Notes: generated from the letters alone by a model not told the origin. A stretch of DNA of 7,075 bases from Chloroflexota bacterium (GCA_008501785.1 QQUD01000278.1:1-7075), one strand, 5' to 3'; counted from the first letter of the stretch, positions 1 to 6,112 are shown. Translations and numbers: made by a program.

Positions 1-2115
1 ACTCTGGCACCCAACCAAATTGTAGCTCTTGAGAAACGTACCGAAGGCTGGATTGCAGGACTGCAAATGGCAGCGCTGTCTATGGAAAATCGAGATGATT
101 TGGATGCCTTTATCGATAGTTTTAAAGGTAGCCACCGGTTCATCATGGATTATCTATTGGAAGAGGTTCTGAATCAGCAGCCAGCCGAGGTACAGGATTT
201 TTTGATGGAAACGGCCGTTCTCGACCGCCTCTGTGCCGATTTATGCGATGCAGTCCGCCAATCACCACCCCCGAGCCAACAAATCCTGGAACAGCTTGAA
301 ACCCACAACCTCTTTCTGATCCCCCTCGACAACGAGCGACGCTGGTATCGCTATCATCATCTATTTGCTGATTTACTCCAACAGCGTTTTCCTCTTACAT
401 CTTCCTCATCGGCGGGGAAAGAGGGGGTGGTACACATCCGCGCCAGTCAATGGTACGAAACCAACGGTCTCGAAAACAAAGCCATTCACCACGCATTTGC
501 CGCCAACGATTTTGAACGGGCGGCAAGGCTTATCGAACAGATATGGCCCAAAATGGACATGAGCTTTCAAACTGACGTATGGCTTGAATGGGCAAATAGG
601 CTTCCTGCCGAAGTAACTCGTAACAGACCGGTTGTACTTGTTTCTCGTGGATGGGCATTACTGAGCAGCGGCGATTTAGAAAATGCGGAAGCCCATCTTC
701 AAGACGCTGAACGTTGCTTGGTCGCAACCTCAGATGTGAGCCAGGAAATGATTGTTGTGGACGAGACTCGGGTACGTTATCTACCAGGATCCATTGCCTC
801 CGCCCGCACCTACCATGCTCTGGCGCTTGGTGATAACGTCCAAACCATGAAATATGCTCAACAGGTTCTCAATCTCTCACCTGAGGATGATTTTATTACA
901 CGCGGGCAAGCTGGCTCACTTCTTGCGCTCATGTATTGGGCTGAAGGAGAATTGGAGGCCGCATATTCCTCACTCACAGAAGCGATGAATGACTTTAAAA
1001 TGGCTGGCCCAATCGCTTTTGCTATCAGTGGCACTTATGGCCTCGCGGATATCAGGGTTGCGCAAGGTCATCTCCTTGAGGCAAAGCAAATCTATGAGCG
1101 GTCTTTGCAGCTTGTCATGGAGCAAGAAGGGGAAATCATTCGGGGAATAACAGATATATATTTGGGATTGGGGATGCTGCACCACGAGCAAGGTGATGTG
1201 GAAAAAGCAAAACAATACCTTGCAAAAAGTGAAGAGCTAGGGGATCAGATGGCCCTGCCCGATTGGCCACATCGCAAAAGGCGTGTACTGGCCCAAATGG
1301 AAGCCGTTCAAGGGAATTTTGAAGATGCTCACAATCTGCTGGATGAGGCAGAACAGCTTTATTTTAGGGGGCCTGTCCCAGATATTCGCCCGATTGCAGC
1401 ATTGAAGGCTCAGGTTTGGATACAGCAGGGCAAGCTAACCGAAGCTTGGAAATGGGCGCGTGATCGAAGTCTACCCGCTGCTGAAGAACTCAGCTACCTG
1501 CGTGAGTTTGAGCATTTAACCTTCGTGAGGCTGCTCATAGCTGAGTTTAAAACCAACCAGACAGAACACGCCATTTCTGAAGCAATGGAACTCTTGCCGC
1601 GTTTGCTGAAAGCGGCAGAAGATGGTCAACGGTTGGGGAGCCTACTTAAAATTTTGGTGATGCAGGCGCTTGCATACGAGGCTCAGGGCGACATTGCCTC
1701 TGCTCGCGAACCACTGGAACGTGCCTTGTCCCTCGCTAAGCCGGAGGGGTATGTGCGGCTTTTTGTTGATGAGGGGCTGCCAATGGCACAGCTTTTGTCG
1801 GCAGTTGCTGCCAAAAAGATTATGCCAAACTATGTTGGTAAACTGCTGGCTGCATTTGATGTTGAGGGACTGGCTGGCACAGGCAAATCAGATTCGCCCG
1901 TAGTTCGCCAGCCTTTGGTTGATCCGCTCAGCAAACGTGAGTTAGAAATCTTGGGCCACGTTGCCGCAGGATTTAAGAACAAGGAAATTGCCGCTAAGCT
2001 TTTTGTGAGTGTCAACACGATTCACTATCACACCAAAAATATTTACAGTAAGTTAGGGGTTAACAGTCGCACGAAGGCGGTTGCGAAGGCAAAAGAGCTG
2101 AATTTGTTGGGGTAA
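1..2115 (+). CDS. MalT-like LuxR-family transcriptional regulator (5' partial)
   Basis: The reading frame is open from base 1 to a TAA at 2113-2115, giving 704 visible residues; the true start lies left of the window. Near the left edge is TEGWIAGLQ, and a little further GSHRFIMDYLLEEVL and WYRYHHLFADLLQQRF, all typical of the STAND-ATPase part of MalT-type regulators. A long middle region of helical, TPR-like repeats follows (about bases 480-1780). The end is a LuxR/GerE helix-turn-helix (about 1921-2112) starting LSKRELEILGHVAAG, with recognition-helix residues SVNTIHYHTKNIYSKLGV. Family members are about 850-900 residues, so roughly 150-200 residues with the Walker A and B motifs are missing off-window. 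Such proteins bind a small inducer and ATP, oligomerise and activate transcription. The inducer and targets cannot be read here; the downstream genes are candidate targets by position only. The first in-frame ATG in the window (67) is internal, not the start. Confidence 0.95.
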   Translation, partial: TLAPNQIVALEKRTEGWIAGLQMAALSMENRDDLDAFIDSFKGSHRFIMDYLLEEVLNQQPAEVQDFLMETAVLDRLCADLCDAVRQSPPPSQQILEQLETHNLFLIPLDNERRWYRYHHLFADLLQQRFPLTSSSSAGKEGVVHIRASQWYETNGLENKAIHHAFAANDFERAARLIEQIWPKMDMSFQTDVWLEWANRLPAEVTRNRPVVLVSRGWALLSSGDLENAEAHLQDAERCLVATSDVSQEMIVVDETRVRYLPGSIASARTYHALALGDNVQTMKYAQQVLNLSPEDDFITRGQAGSLLALMYWAEGELEAAYSSLTEAMNDFKMAGPIAFAISGTYGLADIRVAQGHLLEAKQIYERSLQLVMEQEGEIIRGITDIYLGLGMLHHEQGDVEKAKQYLAKSEELGDQMALPDWPHRKRRVLAQMEAVQGNFEDAHNLLDEAEQLYFRGPVPDIRPIAALKAQVWIQQGKLTEAWKWARDRSLPAAEELSYLREFEHLTFVRLLIAEFKTNQTEHAISEAMELLPRLLKAAEDGQRLGSLLKILVMQALAYEAQGDIASAREPLERALSLAKPEGYVRLFVDEGLPMAQLLSAVAAKKIMPNYVGKLLAAFDVEGLAGTGKSDSPVVRQPLVDPLSKRELEILGHVAAGFKNKEIAAKLFVSVNTIHYHTKNIYSKLGVNSRTKAVAKAKELNLLG
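210..219. repeat. AACGGCCGTT palindrome, copy 1
   Basis: Exact 10-bp palindrome inside the LuxR-type gene, read as codons ACG GCC GTT (Thr-Ala-Val) in E-TAV-L. Confidence 0.8.
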
Positions 2116-2123
2116 CGGCCGTT
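2114..2123. repeat. AACGGCCGTT palindrome, copy 2
   Basis: Exact copy overlapping the last two bases of the LuxR-type TAA stop codon; the only exact copy that lies mainly between genes. Confidence 0.8.
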
Positions 2124-2124
2124 T

Positions 2125-2151
2125 CCCACCCCCAACCCCACCATATTCCCC
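2125..2151 (-). other. G-rich minus-strand tract with G-quadruplex potential
   Basis: Just after the luxR-type stop codon the plus strand has four C-runs of 3, 5, 4 and 4 bases (2125-2127, 2129-2133, 2136-2139, 2148-2151), separated by 1, 2 and 8 bases. The minus strand could therefore fold a G-quadruplex, though the last loop is longer than the canonical maximum of 7. No classical hairpin plus T-run terminator is seen behind this gene. Confidence 0.3.
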
Positions 2152-2180
2152 AAAGACACTACAATTTTCCCTCGCGACAA

Positions 2181-2196
2181 CTACCAATTTAGGTAG
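2181..2196. promoter_or_regulatory. Small inverted repeat upstream of the DUF4386 unit
   Basis: CTACC and GGTAG form a 5-bp inverted repeat around a 6-base AATTTA centre, 34 bases before the ATG at 2231. It could be a weak operator or leader hairpin for the following two-gene unit. The arms are short and the repeat could be chance. Confidence 0.2.
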
Positions 2197-2230
2197 GGAC
2201 TCACGCTGCCATGTGCCGTATCATGTGTAC

Positions 2231-2494
2231 ATGACGAACGAACACACCAACAAGCAGAGCGACTACGACATCAAGATTCAAGGGCAGTTGGACGACTCCT
2301 GGAAAGAATGGTTCGATGATTTAGACATCATCTTGACCCCTGATGGCGACACAATCCTCAGCGGTGCCATCGTTGACCAAGCTGCACTGCACGGTGTGTT
2401 GAAAAAGATTAGTAATTTGGGATTAAACCTCATTTCAGTGAATCCACATTCACAACAAAACAAGGAGATTTTTAATGAAAACCAAAGTAAATGA
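2231..2494 (+). CDS. Small conserved hypothetical protein upstream of DUF4386 gene
   Basis: This 87-residue soluble protein (from ATG 2231) is acidic and polar in its first half. It contains YDIKIQGQLDDSWKEWFDDL followed by a DGDTILSG turn and VDQAALHGVLKKISNLGL. I recognise this pattern as a recurrent small protein of unknown function, seen with MalT-like regulators or DUF4386 genes in Chloroflexota and Actinobacteria. The DQAALHGVL-x-KI-x-LGL helix is its most conserved-looking part. The start is uncertain: GTG 2213 and GTG 2225 are in frame, and no start has a convincing Shine-Dalgarno. I chose ATG 2231 because the family usually begins MT followed by polar residues. Its last 20 bases overlap the start of the next gene in another frame, so the two are probably translationally coupled. 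Predicted fold is a small alpha/beta domain; function unknown. Confidence 0.75.
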   Translation: MTNEHTNKQSDYDIKIQGQLDDSWKEWFDDLDIILTPDGDTILSGAIVDQAALHGVLKKISNLGLNLISVNPHSQQNKEIFNENQSK

Positions 2495-3209
2495 ATTATC
2501 CGCGTCGGCTTATGCGCGCATCGCGGGTGTTTTGTACCTGATTATCACCGTTGCAGCTATTTTTGCTCATTTTGTTGTGCCCGGACAACTAATTGTACCG
2601 GGTGATGCGACGGCAACGGCCGTTAATATCACCACTTCTGAATCCCTGTTCCGCATGGGCTTAGTTGGCAGCGAGCTGATTATCTTGTTGAGTGAAATTA
2701 TATTGTCTGTGATACTGTATATGTTGCTGAAGCCGGTGAATAAGACGCTGTCGTTGATAACGGCCGTTTCCCGTCTAGCCATGACCACAATTCACGGCCT
2801 CAATCTGCTCAACTACTACTTTGTCTTGCAGCTATTGAAAGGTAGCGACTATTTGACCGTCTTTGGACAAGACCAGATTTACGCACTAGTGACATTGTTC
2901 CTTGATGCGCACAGCATTGGGTTTGCGATTGGTATCGCATTTTTGGTGCCGCACGTCCTGATTTTAGGATACTTAATTTACCAGTCTGGCTACTTCCCCA
3001 AAGTGATAGGCATCCTGTTTATTGCTGCTGGCTTTGGATATTTGTTTGACGTAATAGGGATACTGCTCGTGCCAGCATATACCACAACACCAGGTTTGAT
3101 TGCTATGATTATCGCAATTGCTGAAATCGCCTTCCCCATCTGGCTCTTGATTAAAGGCGTCAATGTTGAACAGTGGAAACAGCGTATGTTCGCACTCGAA
3201 ACAGCTTAG
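2475..3209 (+). CDS. DUF4386 family integral membrane protein
   Basis: The protein has 244 residues. The opening SASAYARIAGVLYLIITVAA and then LIVPGDATATAVNI after the first helix are hallmarks of DUF4386 proteins. Six hydrophobic segments are visible at about residues 16-35, 62-85, 92-118, 143-168, 176-198 and 207-227, so it should be a polytopic inner-membrane protein of normal family length. A strong AAGGAG at 2462-2467 sits 7 bases before ATG 2475 and fixes the start, inside the end of the upstream small gene. Biochemical function is unknown for the family. Context (directly behind a MalT-like regulator and joined to a small conserved protein) suggests a regulated membrane component, but that is inference. 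A 33-bp palindrome begins 25 bases after its stop and may mark the end of the transcript. Confidence 0.9.
   Translation: MKTKVNELSASAYARIAGVLYLIITVAAIFAHFVVPGQLIVPGDATATAVNITTSESLFRMGLVGSELIILLSEIILSVILYMLLKPVNKTLSLITAVSRLAMTTIHGLNLLNYYFVLQLLKGSDYLTVFGQDQIYALVTLFLDAHSIGFAIGIAFLVPHVLILGYLIYQSGYFPKVIGILFIAAGFGYLFDVIGILLVPAYTTTPGLIAMIIAIAEIAFPIWLLIKGVNVEQWKQRMFALETA
2615..2624. repeat. AACGGCCGTT palindrome, copy 3
   Basis: Exact copy in the DUF4386 gene, read as Thr-Ala-Val at residues 48-50. Confidence 0.8.
2759..2768. repeat. AACGGCCGTT palindrome, copy 4
   Basis: Second exact copy in the DUF4386 gene, read as Thr-Ala-Val at residues 96-98, only 144 bp after copy 3. Confidence 0.8.
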
Positions 3210-3233
3210 TAACCGTTTGTTATTAACTTGGTG

Positions 3234-3266
3234 AGATTGGACCAATCTTAAAGATTGGTCCAATCT
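3234..3266. repeat. 33-bp perfect palindromic repeat, copy 1
   Basis: AGATTGGACCAATCTT (3234-3249) is followed by a single A and then its exact reverse complement (3251-3266), giving 16-bp arms. Each half is itself an odd palindrome, AGATTGG-W-CCAATCT, so the unit is two self-complementary sites 18 bp apart centre to centre. As RNA it would fold a 15-bp stem with a UAA triloop. It lies 25 bases after the DUF4386 stop, where a terminator would fit, but no T-run follows. A second copy is at 5851-5883. It could be a terminator, a double operator for a dimeric repressor, or a REP-like element. Confidence 0.85.
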
Positions 3267-3314
3267 GGAAACCACTATTTTATTTCCAATCAGTTACTTA
3301 ATAAAAAAAATCTT

Positions 3315-3345
3315 GGAGAAAGCAGTCGTTAAAAACTGCTCCTCC
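3315..3345 (+). promoter_or_regulatory. Leader stem-loop upstream of the NAD(P)-binding gene
   Basis: GGAG (3315-3318) and AGCAGT (3321-3326) pair with ACTGCT (3335-3340) and CTCC (3342-3345), with an 8-base loop CGTTAAAA and a small internal bulge. The structure ends 12 bases before the AAGGAG ribosome binding site at 3358-3363. It could influence translation or mRNA stability, or be a weak terminator remnant. A preceding A8 run (3303-3310) makes the leader AT-rich, but I could not define a convincing -35/-10 pair. Confidence 0.35.
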
Positions 3346-3369
3346 TAACGTCAAAATAAGGAGAATCAC

Positions 3370-4152
3370 ATGAATTATTTAATCGTTGGTGCAAGTGGAG
3401 CGACTGGCCGTTTACTCACAGAACAGCTTTTGGAACGCGGCCATTTTGTAAAAGTAATTGTCCGATCGCCTGAAAAATTACCAGAAACTGTCAAAAATCA
3501 TGAAAATTTGAGTGTCATTCGCGCGGCCGTTTTGGATTTGAGCGATGCGGAAATGGCTCAGCATGTGAACGGGGTTGATGCAGTCGCATCCTGTTTAGGC
3601 CACAACATAACCTTCAAAGGCATGTACGGACATCCGCGCAAGCTTGTCACCGACACAACACGTCGGCTGTGCCAAGCCATCCGCGCAAATAATGCAGAAG
3701 GAAAAACCAAATTTGTTTTGATGAATACGACAGGCAACAGCAACCGAGACCTGAATGAACCGCGCACCCTGGCTGAGAAAGCTGTTGTAGGCTTGTTACG
3801 CCTGGTGCTGCCACCGCATGTGGATAATGAACAAGCCGCAGACTATTTAAGGACCGAGGTGGGCCAGAAGGACAGCCAGATTGAGTGGACTGCTGTCCGA
3901 CCAGACGGTTTGATTGATGAAGACACGGTTACAGATTACGACCTGCATCCTTCCCCTATCGTCAGCCCTATCTTTAATTCTGGAACAACCAGCCGAATCA
4001 ATGTGGCTCACTTTATGGCTGACTTAATGACCGATGAGGATTGTTGGGAAAAATGGCAAGGGCAAATGCCGGTTATTTATAATCAAGCTCAGGATTCAGC
4101 ACCATCACAGGCTAATGCAAGCCATTCGCCTTCATCCCTATCAAATGCTTAA
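3370..4152 (+). CDS. NAD(P)H-binding Rossmann-fold protein (atypical SDR)
   Basis: The protein has 260 residues. The N-terminus MNYLIVGASGATG contains the glycine-rich GASGATG nucleotide-binding turn at residues 7-13. It is followed by helix and strand residues and VKVIVRSPEKL, where R32 and S33 after the second strand suggest NADP(H) preference. Later signatures are GVDAVASCLG (about 68-77), FVLMNTTGN (about 116-124) and the WTAVRPDGLIDE segment, as in PF13460 NAD(P)H-binding proteins and the atypical SDRs. The classical catalytic YxxxK is not evident, so this may be a reductase, an epimerase-like protein or a non-catalytic redox sensor; the substrate is unknown. The last ~20 residues are Ser/Ala/Asn-rich and probably disordered. 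AAGGAG at 3358-3363 fixes ATG 3370. The serine hydrolase gene follows after 86 bases on the same strand, so co-transcription is likely. Confidence 0.88.
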   Translation: MNYLIVGASGATGRLLTEQLLERGHFVKVIVRSPEKLPETVKNHENLSVIRAAVLDLSDAEMAQHVNGVDAVASCLGHNITFKGMYGHPRKLVTDTTRRLCQAIRANNAEGKTKFVLMNTTGNSNRDLNEPRTLAEKAVVGLLRLVLPPHVDNEQAADYLRTEVGQKDSQIEWTAVRPDGLIDEDTVTDYDLHPSPIVSPIFNSGTTSRINVAHFMADLMTDEDCWEKWQGQMPVIYNQAQDSAPSQANASHSPSSLSNA

Positions 4153-4238
4153 TGCACAAGAGTTACGCAGGCTGAGCTTGTTTAAACCGATTTTGACAGG
4201 CTCAAACTGCTGTAAGCTTCAACAAACCAGGAGAATTA

Positions 4239-5312
4239 ATGTCTAACCAAAAACGCATCGTTCAAATACTTAGAATAATCATGCCTATGGTGGGAATATT
4301 CTGTATCGTGGCATTCTCGCCCTGGGATGGAATATGGGCTTGGATGGCACCATTACCTGACAGTGTCCAAGAACAAGTCGATGACGCAATTGGTCATGGC
4401 TTGGATGGCATGATTGTGTATGTGGATGAAGCAGGTGAACCACCCGCATTTTATACAGCTGGCTATAAAAACCGGGAAGATCAAATACCAGCCGACCCGC
4501 AATCATTATTCAAGATTGCCAGCATCGATAAGTTATATACGGCCGTTTCTATCGCCAAACTGGTCAATGAACAACGCTTGTCGCTGGATGATACGCTGGC
4601 TGACCACTTTCCAGAACTTGTGGGAAGAATTGAAAACGCAGAAACTATCACCGTGAGATTAATGGTGCAGCATCGAAGTGGTATCCCCAATTTCACCGAC
4701 GCTCCTGGTTATTGGGAAAATCCACCAAACAGCAGTGAAGCAGCCCTTGAATTAGCGCTTGATTTGCCTGCTAACTTTGAACCGAATGAAGATTATGGTT
4801 ATTCAAATACGAATTATTTTTTGCTGGGCGAACTCATTGCAAAAGTGGTGGGGTATAGCCATTGGCAATATATCGAGGAGGAGATTCTGATACCGCTTGA
4901 GCTGAACAATACGTACACTTCAATTGATGACGTGGATGCAGACGATGTAATGAGCGGCTACTGGGTAGGCTATGAGCCTGATTTGAAGAATGATCCGCAC
5001 GGCTCAATGGTAGCAACAGCAGGGGATGTCGGTATATTCTTGAGGGCTTTAAATGATGGCTCATTGTTAAATGATAATGAACAGGCTATTTACTCCTCTG
5101 TTTATGAGTATGAACATTCTGGCTTGATACCTGGATACTACAGTATTGCTCGTTACCACAATGACATTGATACGGTTGTGGTTCAGTTTGTGAACACAGC
5201 CGGTGGCACCCCGATAGTTCCGCTATTCGATACAGGCGGTGGCACCAAGGTGATGGTATCGAATGTCGTTTACAACCGTATTGTCCAGATTCTGCGCGGG
5301 GAAAAATATTGA
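4239..5312 (+). CDS. Membrane-anchored serine hydrolase (beta-lactamase/PBP-type, PF00144-like)
   Basis: The protein has 357 residues. A basic start (NQKR) and a hydrophobic segment (about residues 13-36) suggest an uncleaved signal anchor, leaving the enzyme outside the membrane. The active-site motifs are visible: SxxK as S95-I-D-K98 inside LFKIASIDKLYTAVS, YxN as Y188-S-N190 inside DYGYSNTNYFLLGELI, and an HSG triad (293-295) in the KTG position. The HRSGIPNF loop (145-152) is also typical. These make it a serine hydrolase of the class C beta-lactamase / D-Ala-D-Ala carboxypeptidase fold, acting on a peptide, amide or ester. The true substrate (cell-wall peptide, beta-lactam, small ester) cannot be told from sequence. 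Overall length is usual for a single-domain member. AGGAG (4229-4233) places ATG 4239 clearly. It follows the NAD(P)-binding gene, likely in one operon; no terminator is seen after its stop, where the mobile-element zone begins. Confidence 0.92.
   Translation: MSNQKRIVQILRIIMPMVGIFCIVAFSPWDGIWAWMAPLPDSVQEQVDDAIGHGLDGMIVYVDEAGEPPAFYTAGYKNREDQIPADPQSLFKIASIDKLYTAVSIAKLVNEQRLSLDDTLADHFPELVGRIENAETITVRLMVQHRSGIPNFTDAPGYWENPPNSSEAALELALDLPANFEPNEDYGYSNTNYFLLGELIAKVVGYSHWQYIEEEILIPLELNNTYTSIDDVDADDVMSGYWVGYEPDLKNDPHGSMVATAGDVGIFLRALNDGSLLNDNEQAIYSSVYEYEHSGLIPGYYSIARYHNDIDTVVVQFVNTAGGTPIVPLFDTGGGTKVMVSNVVYNRIVQILRGEKY
4538..4547. repeat. AACGGCCGTT-like palindrome, 9 of 10
   Basis: TACGGCCGTT in the serine hydrolase gene keeps the inner 8-base palindrome ACGGCCGT and is again read as Thr-Ala-Val (residues 101-103). 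Confidence 0.6.
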
Positions 5313-5508
5313 TGAGTAAACATCCAAATTCTTCGGACAATTAGAGGCTCGTCATAGCGTCGCCTAACAGGGCTTTGTGGGACCTGAAAAGTCGCTTGTT
5401 TAGCTGTTGAAACACCTGGACCAAAAGGTAGGCGGTCAAGTGTAGGTACTAAGCGATACCCGCCGCAGATGTGGCACCGTCGGCGTTCTGTGATGTGCGT
5501 GCCACTTG
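5313..5508. other. Gene-free stretch, probable mobile-element debris
   Basis: No convincing gene lies here on either strand. A minus-strand frame reads CHICGGYRLVPTLDRLPFG at about 5470-5413, vaguely like the zinc-finger start of some transposases, but it has no start codon context and no further homology I can recognise. The stretch lies between the serine hydrolase stop and a 48-bp inverted-repeat relic, so it is most easily read as decayed insertion-sequence DNA. Confidence 0.3.
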
Positions 5509-5556
5509 GGGTTTGTCCAGAAATAATATCCCTGACTTTTGTCGTTGGACAGACCC
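5509..5556. repeat. 48-bp inverted-repeat unit, possible IS-end relic
   Basis: GGGTTTGTCCA (5509-5519) and TGGACAGACCC (5546-5556) are inverted repeats matching at 10 of 11 positions, around a 26-base centre. The outer GGGTYTGTCC sequence resembles insertion-sequence termini. The recognisable minus-strand transposase homology stops exactly at base 5557, so this unit marks the junction where the transposase pseudogene is cut off. No clear target duplication flanks it. Confidence 0.45.
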
Positions 5557-5712
5557 TAAGGAAACGGATGCGCCCAACACACAATCATTGGCAATGGTTG
5601 TGGCAATGTACGCTTTTTGGCCTTGAAAGCGAGCATGTTTTTCATCCACCAGTAAATGTTGCGGTAACTTTTCTGGCTGTTTGACAGTTGTCCCCACAAT
5701 ATCATAACGACC

Positions 5713-5913
5713 TAGTACTGAAGCAAACATCTTTTGACGGATAGCTCGTGTCGAAATTTGCTTCAGTTTAAGTGTTCCGACTAAGCCTGTTATCCGTCAA
5801 TACTTGTTTGTCGAAACACTAAGTACATTCAAGAAAGTCTTGCTGGTTCAAGATTGGACCAATCTCTGAGATTGGTCCAATCTAAGCGACAAAACATTTT
5901 TGCTTGTACTTAG
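5713..5913. mobile_element. MITE-like non-coding insertion with imperfect terminal inverted repeats
   Basis: The element core (5716-5910, 195 bp) lies between two TAG triplets (5713-5715 and 5911-5913), so a TA or TAG target duplication is possible. Its ends are inverted repeats: AAGCAAACATCTTTTGACG (5721-5739) matches the reverse complement of 5887-5905 at 16 of 19 positions, with short outer ends TACTG and AGTAC. Deleting the core plus one TAG joins TCT CTA to GGT CGT on the minus strand and restores TTSLGRYDIVGTT in the transposase. Inside are nested inverted repeats: ACTGAAGCAAA at 5717-5727 with 5757-5767, TTGACGGATA at 5734-5743 with 5791-5800, a 10-of-11 pair at 5771-5781 with 5810-5820, and CTAAGTACA at 5819-5827 with 5905-5913. 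It codes for nothing and must have moved using a transposase elsewhere. TA targeting would suit IS630/mariner-like enzymes, but this is inference. Confidence 0.75.
5851..5883. repeat. 33-bp perfect palindromic repeat, copy 2 (inside the MITE)
   Basis: AGATTGGACCAATCTC (5851-5866), a single T, then its exact reverse complement (5868-5883). It equals copy 1 at 3234-3266 except in the three central bases (CTG here, TAA there). When one copy is reversed, the changes are a C-G pair replacing a T-A pair around the same central base, so the palindrome is preserved. It sits 3 bases inside the 19-bp right terminal repeat block of the MITE. Confidence 0.85.
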
Positions 5914-6076
5914 AGATGTTGTTGAGTAGTACCATTAGGAATCATTTCGTCCGAATACATAGGTCAATGCCCAAAACGGCACGCCGAAGCAACTCAGAAA
6001 CAACGCCTTTTCAACATCGGTTACATGACCAGTCATATAGGGCAGAATGTCGCATTTCTCCTCTTCCCAACAATTT

Positions 6077-6083
6077 ACCGATT
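6077..6083 (-). promoter_or_regulatory. Inverted TCGGT half-site
   Basis: ACCGATT is the reverse complement of the AATCGGT core that recurs at 6113-6132. It lies about 36 bases upstream of that pair and faces it. It may be an accessory operator half-site; seven bases alone are weak evidence. Confidence 0.2.
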
Positions 6084-6112
6084 CTTTCCACCTACTATTT
6101 TAGAAAAGCTAC

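Larger units (their letters stand above)
5557..6099 (-). pseudogene. Broken, MITE-interrupted transposase (minus strand)
   Basis: Reading the minus strand leftward, one frame gives ILPYMTGHVTDVEKALFLSC, then FGVPFWALTYVFGRNDS (6045-5938), a TAA stop at 5937-5935, WYYSTTSL, an interruption, and then GRYDIVGTTVK, LPQHLLVDEKHARFQGQKAY and IATTIANDCVLGASVSL ending at 5557. I recognise the order GVPFWALxYVFG, LGRxxxVGTTVK, LPxHLLxDEKH, KxYIATT, DCxLGAxV as a transposase-like family; exact IS-family assignment is uncertain. Damage: the TAA replaces the Tyr expected in NDSYWYY, probably by one substitution; a 198-bp insertion splits SL from GRYD (5713-5910); and the C-terminal half is missing beyond 5557. 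The frame is the same on both sides of the insertion. The likely start is ATG at 6036-6034 or slightly upstream; an in-frame TAA at 6102-6100 bounds it. It cannot make an active enzyme. Confidence 0.8.

Noticed and set aside
3234..3266. Calling the first palindrome an intrinsic terminator outright
   Set aside because: The position fits, but no T-run follows and the same sequence recurs inside a mobile element, so repeat is the safer label.
4193..4216. TTGACA at 4193-4198 as a promoter for the serine hydrolase
   Set aside because: The -35 match is perfect, but no acceptable -10 is found at 16-18 bases spacing; TGTAAG is only 12 bases away.
4034..4246. A 70-codon plus-strand frame overlapping the end of the NAD(P)-binding gene
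   Set aside because: It is out of frame with a well-supported gene, overlaps the next start and has an implausible basic composition.
5270..5584. A 104-codon minus-strand frame with CHICG, reminiscent of a zinc-finger transposase start
   Set aside because: It overlaps the serine hydrolase end and the IS-relic unit, has no ribosome binding site and no extended family match. Treated as debris, not a gene.
5449..5730. A 93-codon minus-strand frame starting MFASVLGRYDIV as an intact small gene
   Set aside because: Its first residues come from the MITE end and its last ~34 codons from DNA beyond the transposase break. Only GRYDIV to ASVSL is real homology, so it is part of the pseudogene.
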